From Nocardia spumae (GTDB taxonomy: Bacteria; Actinomycetota; Actinomycetes; Mycobacteriales; Mycobacteriaceae), in contig NZ_JAJFZL010000001.1 of the NCBI RefSeq assembly GCF_020733635.1, positions 5,766,001 to 5,830,000 on the forward strand: DNA of 64,000 nucleotides. Direction: 5' to 3'. The notes below the pieces were generated by a model. That model did not search any database, was not told where the DNA came from, and was given only the letters and a program-made list of their open reading frames with translations. The translations under genes and the position numbers were made by a program. This document shows, piece by piece, positions 54,461 to 64,000 of this stretch. The stretch's first letter is position 1; every line of letters begins with the position of its first letter.

Positions 54461-55204
54461 TCAGCCTACGAGCAGGACGTAACCGAGAAGGGCCGCCACC
54501 ACGAGCAGCACGGTCTCCACCCAGTTGAGCCGCGGCACTCGGGTGCGTCCGCTGCGCAGCAACAGCCACCCGGTCAGCAGGCCGATGGACAGCGCCAGCA
54601 GATGCCCGACATTGGTGAACGTCCGCCCCATCACCACACCGGCCACGGCGACCGCGGCCAAGGAGATGGCCCAGGTGGGCCGCCATTTACTCGGCAGCAC
54701 GACGATCAGCGATCCGATGACCGCCAGCGCCCCGTAACTGACACCGACGTCCTCGGCGAACGAAATACTGGTGGGCAGCCATTTGACACTCACCGCGATC
54801 CACAGCCCACCGGCCACCAGCAGCGTGGCCCCGATGTGCCCGGCGATGAAGATGCGTAGCAGCGACAGCGCACCGAAGCGCCATTCGGCCAGGATGAGCA
54901 GACAGACCAGCAGCGGGATGAGCAAGGCCCCCGCGGTGCCGTCCCCGATGACGAACGCACTCGACAGCAGAGTGCCGAAGCGCCCGGCCAGCAGATTGCT
55001 GAGATTGGTGCTCGCGTGCTGGATGACTCGAGTCTGCTGCGAATCTCCGAGCACCGACACCAGTACGGTGACCGCGATCAGCAGCGCGCCGTAGCTGTAG
55101 GTCATCGGCAGTTTGAAGCGCTCCCGCAATGTCAGGGAACGGCCGACCGAGCCGTGGTCGGACTCCAGTGCTGACGGCGCGGCCGGCTCCTGGAGTAGAA
55201 CCAT
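54461..55204 (-). CDS. Rhomboid-like membrane protein
   Basis: A 247-residue protein from ATG 55204, with GGAAGG 8 bases upstream. It has six to seven membrane helices. The pair VGVSYGALAVIG (GxSxG-like) and FTNVGHLLALSIGLLTGW (His) corresponds to the catalytic Ser and His of rhomboids. The overall sequence is divergent and it lacks the usual N-terminal WR motif. It could be an active protease or a pseudoenzyme. It is the last protein gene before the rRNA operon. Confidence 0.72.
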   Translation of the reverse strand: MVLLQEPAAPSALESDHGSVGRSLTLRERFKLPMTYSYGALLIAVTVLVSVLGDSQQTRVIQHASTNLSNLLAGRFGTLLSSAFVIGDGTAGALLIPLLVCLLILAEWRFGALSLLRIFIAGHIGATLLVAGGLWIAVSVKWLPTSISFAEDVGVSYGALAVIGSLIVVLPSKWRPTWAISLAAVAVAGVVMGRTFTNVGHLLALSIGLLTGWLLLRSGRTRVPRLNWVETVLLVVAALLGYVLLVG

Positions 55205-55422
55205 GCGGATCACCTTCCGTTACCAGACCGGCACCCAATGCACCGGGGGGACACACTCTCCATGATCCCGATCGATGTCTCGAATGGTGTCAGGCTTACT
55301 TAGGAAAGTGCTGTGAATGCGGGAGTACCCAGCCGCATCGATCCTATTCGCCCGAATATGTGGTCCCTCGGTACCGAGGGCCGGCGCGAGGGATCGGCGA
55401 AGAAAATGGTCCGGGTATGCGG

Positions 55423-55452
55423 AAGGCCCCCAACCATCAGGTTGGGGGCCTT
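55423..55452 (-). terminator. rRNA operon terminator
   Basis: Perfect 13-base arms AAGGCCCCCAACC (55423-55435) and GGTTGGGGGCCTT (55440-55452) with the loop ATCA lie 13 bases past the 5S gene. It is a strong intrinsic hairpin for the minus-strand rRNA transcript. Confidence 0.85.
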
Positions 55453-55465
55453 CGCGAATGTATGT

Positions 55466-55582
55466 TCCGGCGGTGTCCTACTCTCCCACACCCTGTCGAG
55501 TGCAGTACCATCGGCGCAGGTGGCCTTAGCTTCCGGGTTCGGAATGGGACCGGGCGTTTCCCCACCGCTATAACCGCCGTAA
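55466..55582 (-). rRNA. rrf: 5S ribosomal RNA
   Basis: On the minus strand the gene starts TTACGGCGGTTATAGCGG, contains CCCATTCCGAACCCGGAAG (loop regions) and ends GGACACCGCCGGAA, which pairs with the start. It is about 117 nt, downstream of 23S by some 115 bases. Ends are estimated from conservation. Confidence 0.95.
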
Positions 55583-55699
55583 CTCTATGAAACTAGACAC
55601 AGAGAGCCACAACCCTTTCACCCCTCAACAGGGATCCCGGATCAAGTCTCGCTGATATCTGTGTGTTGTTTCAGATACCGCACAGTGGACGCGTAGCAG

Positions 55700-60658
<4,959 letters not shown>

Positions 60659-61036
60659 AAGACTCTCAACTCACTCCGAAGAGCAAATCAGAAGTATCTC
60701 GAACCAGAGTCCGAAAACCTAACTTAAACGCCAGCCGGAAAATTAGCTGACAAAAATATCCGACCCTCACACGGGGGGTGAAGATCGGAACCAAAAACAA
60801 AATTTTGGCACTGACATTCATCGACACACTATTGAGTTCTCAAAGAACACACGCACACACCATCGCGCAGATTGCTATCTGTTTGATCGGTGAGGCAACT
60901 TTTCAAGCTTAGCTTGACCATCGCCCCGAACCAAATCGGGGTCTCGGTTGAGCCAGTGTGATCGTCCGGCGCTCTCCGTACAACCTCGTTTCCCCTTGCC
61001 TCTCGGCCCGGGGTCGGTGTCCGTGTCGCTCTGACC
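60659..61036 (-). other. rRNA operon leader
   Basis: About 380 bases precede the 16S gene with no protein gene. They contain the 5' arm of the 16S processing stem (CTCCGAAGAG at 60674-60683 on the plus strand pairs with the sequence near 59110). A box A-type antitermination element, GTTCTTTGAGAACTC on the minus strand, lies around 60825-60850. The same element recurs in the spacer. Confidence 0.8.
60906..60934 (-). promoter_or_regulatory. Second candidate rRNA promoter
   Basis: On the minus strand TTGGTT (60934-60929) and TAAGCT (60911-60906) are spaced by 17 bases. It is a weaker -35 than the distal promoter but correctly spaced. Confidence 0.45.
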
Positions 61037-61042
61037 TGGAAT

Positions 61043-61071
61043 AAGTTACGTGGCGGTGGATTCTATGTCAA
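61043..61071 (-). promoter_or_regulatory. rRNA operon promoter (distal)
   Basis: On the minus strand the perfect -35 TTGACA (61071-61066) and TAACTT (61048-61043) are spaced by 17 bases. Transcription would start near 61036. It is between the murA stop and the rRNA leader, as with the rrn promoters downstream of murA in mycobacteria. Confidence 0.75.
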
Positions 61072-61109
61072 ATCGCCTGGTCAGGAAGGTCTTTCGGGTG
61101 TCCTTCCGG

Positions 61110-62372
61110 CTACGCCACGGTGCCGACCCGCTCGACCTGCGCGCCCAGGGATCGCAAGTTCTCCACGAAGTGGGGATAGCCGCGATCGATGTGGAAGACA
61201 TCGTGGACTTCGGTGACACCGTCGGCGACCAGACCCGCGAGCACCAGACCGGCGCCGGCGCGGATATCCGACGACCAGACCGGAGCACTGGACAACCGGG
61301 GAATCCCCCGCACGACCGCGTGATGCCCGTCGGTGCGCGCGTCGGCGCCCAGGCGGATCATCTCCTCGACGAAGCGGAAGCGGGCTTCGAAGATGTTCTC
61401 GGTGATCATCGAGGTGCCGTCCGCGATCGTCGCCAGACCGATGGCCATCGGCTGGAGATCGGTGGGAAACCCCGGGAACGGCAGCGTCGAGAAATTCACG
61501 GCGAGCGGTCGCGCGGGCTGCTCGACCCGGAAACCGTTGGGTTCGAACGACACTCGCGCGCCGGCCGAGCGCAGCTTGTCCAGCACCAGCGACAGGTGCT
61601 TCGGGTTGAGACCGATGACCCGCACATCGCCCCTGGTCATCGCCGCCGCGATGCCCCAGGTCGCGGCCACGATGCGGTCACCGATCACCTGATGGGTGGT
61701 GGGGGCCAGCTTGCGCACGCCGGAGATGGTCAGCACCGAGGTGCCCGCACCGTCGATCCGCGCACCCATGCGGGTGAGCATGGTGCACAGATCCACGATC
61801 TCCGGCTCCCGGGCGGCGTTGTCGATGACCGTCTCCCCCTCCGCGAGGACCGCGGCCATGAGGATGTTCTCCGTCGCACCCACCGAGGGGAAGTCCAGGC
61901 GGATGCGCGCGCCCTGCAGTTCGTCGGCACGCGCGACCAGACAGCCGTGTTCGATTTCGCTGGTGGCGCCGAGCAATCGCAGTCCGGCCTGATGCATGTC
62001 CAGCGGGCGCGAGCCGATCGCGTCACCGCCGGGCAGGGCGACCACCGCACGCCTGCAGCGCGCCATCAGCGGTCCGAGCACGCATACCGACGCGCGGAAC
62101 TGCGTCACGGCCGGGAAGTCGGCGTGGTACTTGGGCTCGGTAGGAGTCGTGATGGTCACCACCGAACCGTCGACGGTGACATCGCAGCCCAGACCCCGCA
62201 GGACCTCGGCCATCAGCGGCACATCCAGGATGTCCGGGCAGTTCGTGATCGTCGTCGTACCTTCGGCCAACAGAGCGGCGGCCATCAGCTTGAGCACGCT
62301 GTTCTTCGCGCCACCCACTGAGACCTCGCCGACCAGCCGGCTGCCCCCGGTCACCAGAAACCGTTCACTCAC
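61110..62372 (-). CDS. murA: UDP-N-acetylglucosamine 1-carboxyvinyltransferase MurA
   Basis: A 420-residue protein from GTG 62372 ([10 protein letters not shown]). Lys in [16 protein letters not shown] (position 22) and the loop [15 protein letters not shown] are typical. The residue that is Cys115 in E. coli is Asp117 here (GGD). In M. tuberculosis the same Asp117 gives intrinsic fosfomycin resistance. It adds enolpyruvate to UDP-GlcNAc, the first step of peptidoglycan synthesis. It ends about 70 bases before the rRNA promoter on the same strand. Confidence 0.97.
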   Translation of the reverse strand: MSERFLVTGGSRLVGEVSVGGAKNSVLKLMAAALLAEGTTTITNCPDILDVPLMAEVLRGLGCDVTVDGSVVTITTPTEPKYHADFPAVTQFRASVCVLGPLMARCRRAVVALPGGDAIGSRPLDMHQAGLRLLGATSEIEHGCLVARADELQGARIRLDFPSVGATENILMAAVLAEGETVIDNAAREPEIVDLCTMLTRMGARIDGAGTSVLTISGVRKLAPTTHQVIGDRIVAATWGIAAAMTRGDVRVIGLNPKHLSLVLDKLRSAGARVSFEPNGFRVEQPARPLAVNFSTLPFPGFPTDLQPMAIGLATIADGTSMITENIFEARFRFVEEMIRLGADARTDGHHAVVRGIPRLSSAPVWSSDIRAGAGLVLAGLVADGVTEVHDVFHIDRGYPHFVENLRSLGAQVERVGTVA

Positions 62373-62382
62373 GGGGGTCAGC

Positions 62383-62991
62383 CTAACGGGAGGACTGGTC
62401 GGTCGAGGCCGGTCCGCCGGTCTCCGATCCACCCGGACGCCACAGCACGTCACCGTCCGGGTTGGCGACCCGCCCGAGGATGAACAGCAGATCGGACAGC
62501 CGATTCAGGTACTTCGCCGGCAACACGCCCAGATCCTCGGAATGGGCGTCGACGGCTGCCCACGCCGAGCGTTCGGCACGGCGCGCCACGGTGCGCGCGA
62601 TGTGCAGCAGCGCCGCCAGTGGCGTACCCCCGGGCAGAATGAACGAATTCAGCGGCGCCAGTTCGGAATTGAACTCGTCACACCACCGCTCCAGACGGTC
62701 GATGTAGGCCTGGGTGATGCGCAGCGGCGGATATTTCGGCTCCGCCACGACCGGCGTGGACAGATCGGCGCCGGCATCGAAGAGGTCGTTCTGTACCTGG
62801 CGCAGTACCTCGGCGATGCGCGGCCCGGGGTGTCCCAGCGCCAGCGCGGCGCCCAGCGCGGCGTTGGTCTCATCGCAGTCGGCGTAGGCCACCAGCCGCG
62901 GATCGGTCTTGGGCACCCGGGAGAAATCGCTCAGACCGGTCGTACCGTCGTCGCCGGTGCGGGTATAGATCTTCGTCAGATGCACACTCAT
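62383..62991 (-). CDS. PduO-type ATP:cob(I)alamin adenosyltransferase
   Basis: A 202-residue protein. The ATP-binding N-terminus is [23 protein letters not shown]; the second site is [13 protein letters not shown] and the C-terminal [15 protein letters not shown]. It makes adenosylcobalamin for B12 enzymes such as methylmalonyl-CoA mutase. The gene ends 10 bases before the murA start, so the two are probably co-transcribed; position and family match Rv1314c. Confidence 0.93.
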   Translation of the reverse strand: MSVHLTKIYTRTGDDGTTGLSDFSRVPKTDPRLVAYADCDETNAALGAALALGHPGPRIAEVLRQVQNDLFDAGADLSTPVVAEPKYPPLRITQAYIDRLERWCDEFNSELAPLNSFILPGGTPLAALLHIARTVARRAERSAWAAVDAHSEDLGVLPAKYLNRLSDLLFILGRVANPDGDVLWRPGGSETGGPASTDQSSR

Positions 62992-63015
62992 TGCTGGTGA
63001 CCACCTATTTCTCGG

Positions 63016-63450
63016 TCAACGTCCGGGACGTCGCCGGATACGTTCGGAGGGCCGCGATTCGACCCAGGACAAAAACGCCGTCAGCGCGGCGCGGTCCAGG
63101 GCCAGCTCATAGCTGCCGTCACCGTCGGAGACCGCGATCACCACGATGTCGTCGGTCATGATGTCGTACTCGTCCCCTACGGGGGAACGCCGGTCGACCA
63201 CTTCGATACCGAGCCGCCGGATCGTCGAATCCGGCCCCACCTTGAGGCTGGTGAGTTTGTAGAAGACGAGCCTGGACTCGCCGTACCGGATCAAGCCGTG
63301 CCGCCAGCCCTGACCACCCTGTGCGGGCAGTACACGCAGAATCGCCGCGGTGCCGCCCCGGCGCAACATGATCAGGCGATACAGCGAAACCAGCGCCACG
63401 CCGACCAGCAGCAGCACCAGAATGATCAGAAGTATCATCCCGGTCCGCAA
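63016..63450 (-). CDS. DUF2550 membrane protein, Rv1312-like
   Basis: A 144-residue protein. One N-terminal membrane helix (GMILLIILVLLLVGVALVSLYRL) is followed by the DUF2550 domain with GWRHGLIRYGESRLVFYKLTSLKVGPDSTIRRLG and ELALDRAALTAFLSWVES. The function is unknown. Conserved adjacency to atpC and to murA/adenosyltransferase in actinobacteria is the main indicator of identity. Confidence 0.85.
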   Translation of the reverse strand: MRTGMILLIILVLLLVGVALVSLYRLIMLRRGGTAAILRVLPAQGGQGWRHGLIRYGESRLVFYKLTSLKVGPDSTIRRLGIEVVDRRSPVGDEYDIMTDDIVVIAVSDGDGSYELALDRAALTAFLSWVESRPSERIRRRPGR

Positions 63451-63843
63451 TCCAGGCCCGTCCCTTCGCTTCGCCCCTGTGCCGTCGCCAGCGCCGTGCC
63501 ATCCCCGTACAAGGCCGCTCCGGCAGCGAGTCTACAAACCGGAGCGAGGTGGCACACAGCCGGTACATCCGTTCCACAAACGAGAATATCGGCACATCGG
63601 CCGATACGGAGGAAGGTGATCAGAAGCACAGTCGCACAACGGCATTCGAGACCCGTCCGGACGGGCCGGAAATCCGGCGGGCACACGCTCGATCAGGTTA
63701 CGCGGCGCGAGGCCCGTACGTTGAAGCACACACCTCACAGGGCCACCGAGACGACGTATGGCGGCCCGGGATATCCGGGCCGCCATACGTCTGACGCTAT
63801 TCGATTGTCGCCGTGGGTATCTCCTCGGCGCGGCAGTCCGGGA
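63451..63843. other. Intergenic region between DUF2550 and atpC
   Basis: These 393 bases contain no convincing gene; short frames in it have no ribosome binding site and no recognisable domain. The only structured element is the hairpin at 63754-63790. The minus-strand promoter for DUF2550 is presumably here, but I cannot point to it. Confidence 0.6.
63754..63790 (-). terminator. Perfect hairpin downstream of atpC
   Basis: Arms ACGTATGGCGGCCCGG (63754-63769) and their exact complement (63775-63790) with a 5-base loop (GATAT) form a 16-bp stem. It lies 54 bases past the atpC stop and probably ends the atp operon. There is no T-run. Confidence 0.7.
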
Positions 63844-64000
63844 TCAGGCTCCGGCCGCTTCGACCGCACGCACGCGCGCGGTCGCCGCATTCTGCTCCTG
63901 CTCCGAGGAATTCGGATCGGCCAGTACCGCACGCGCGGCGTCGATATCGACATCGGCCGCGAATTCCGCCGACTCGGCGAGAATCCGGACGGCCTCACCC
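63844..64000 (-). CDS. atpC: ATP synthase epsilon subunit, C-terminal part
   Basis: The gene enters from the right edge and stops with TGA at 63844. The 51 visible codons read EAVRILAESAEFAADVDIDAARAVLAD and a helix with QEQNAATARVRAVEAAGA. The first part matches the end of the beta-sandwich and the second the inhibitory C-terminal helices of the F1 epsilon subunit. In actinobacteria atpC is followed by DUF2550, as here. Confidence 0.82.
   Translation of the reverse strand, partial: GEAVRILAESAEFAADVDIDAARAVLADPNSSEQEQNAATARVRAVEAAGA

Noticed and set aside
63451-63843. Small protein genes in the 393-base region before atpC
   Set aside because: Frames overlap each other on both strands, show no start signal and no known domain.

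Overview
The window is chromosomal DNA of a high-GC actinobacterium of the Nocardia/Rhodococcus/Mycobacterium group, most likely Nocardia. Four things point there: a complete YrbE-Mce operon, a GlgE-type glucan cluster, a MurA carrying Asp at position 117, and gene order from about 24.6 kb to the right end that follows the M. tuberculosis Rv1311-Rv1343c region (recalled order, not searched). GTG starts and ATGA stop-start overlaps are common. I see no prophage and no CRISPR array.

Layout. (1) 0-9.4 kb: the tail of a DapB-like amine dehydrogenase gene and an AhpD-like gene, then a nine-gene lipid-import operon on the minus strand (yrbEA-yrbEB-mceA-F-mas). (2) 9.4-24.6 kb: an accessory stretch with a Ca/H antiporter, an isoprenylcysteine methyltransferase-like protein, NTF2-like proteins, small regulators (MarR, XRE/MmyB-like, PadR), MBL and VIT proteins, an FAD monooxygenase, a DHA2 drug exporter and two SDRs. 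In its middle (12.1-13.2 kb) is a scar of pseudogene fragments: a transposition ATPase, a serine resolvase, a res-like palindrome, a PurH-like formyltransferase and an aminoglycoside-phosphotransferase-like gene. (3) 24.6-32.8 kb: the conserved LprD-like/DUF3817 pair, rdgB, rph, a cAMP phosphodiesterase, a rhomboid, the cysM-cysO-mec cysteine pathway, a P1 peptidase, DUF2017 and clpS. (4) 33-38 kb: NAD salvage (pncB, pncA), an alpha/beta hydrolase and dinG. (5) 38-49 kb: DoxX, an NCS2 purine permease, a small unknown membrane protein, then glgP (minus) facing glgE-glgB (plus), with a dienelactone hydrolase between. (6) 48.7-55.2 kb: an SSI-like inhibitor, a thioredoxin/TPR protein, a thiolase, methylmalonyl-CoA epimerase, a DivIVA-like coiled coil, a zinc protein, nucS and a second rhomboid. 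(7) 55.4-61.1 kb: one complete 16S-23S-5S rRNA operon on the minus strand with promoters, processing stems and terminator. (8) 61.1-64 kb: murA, a PduO-type cobalamin adenosyltransferase, DUF2550 and the end of atpC.

Main functional units. The Mce operon encodes a complete lipid-import machine apart from its ATPase, which is normally encoded elsewhere. CysO, CysM and Mec form the protein-bound thiocarboxylate route to cysteine; here CysO runs 12 residues past its Gly-Gly, so it looks like a precursor that must be trimmed, and the adjacent JAMM protease is the obvious candidate. GlgE and GlgB build branched alpha-glucan and GlgP degrades it. Methylmalonyl-CoA epimerase and the cobalamin adenosyltransferase both serve B12-dependent propionate metabolism.

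Strongest leads for novelty: the CysO extension, a possible attenuated leader RNA upstream of padR, the drug exporter with a C-terminal winged-helix-like domain, the recombination scar, and several sharp inverted repeats with no assigned regulator.
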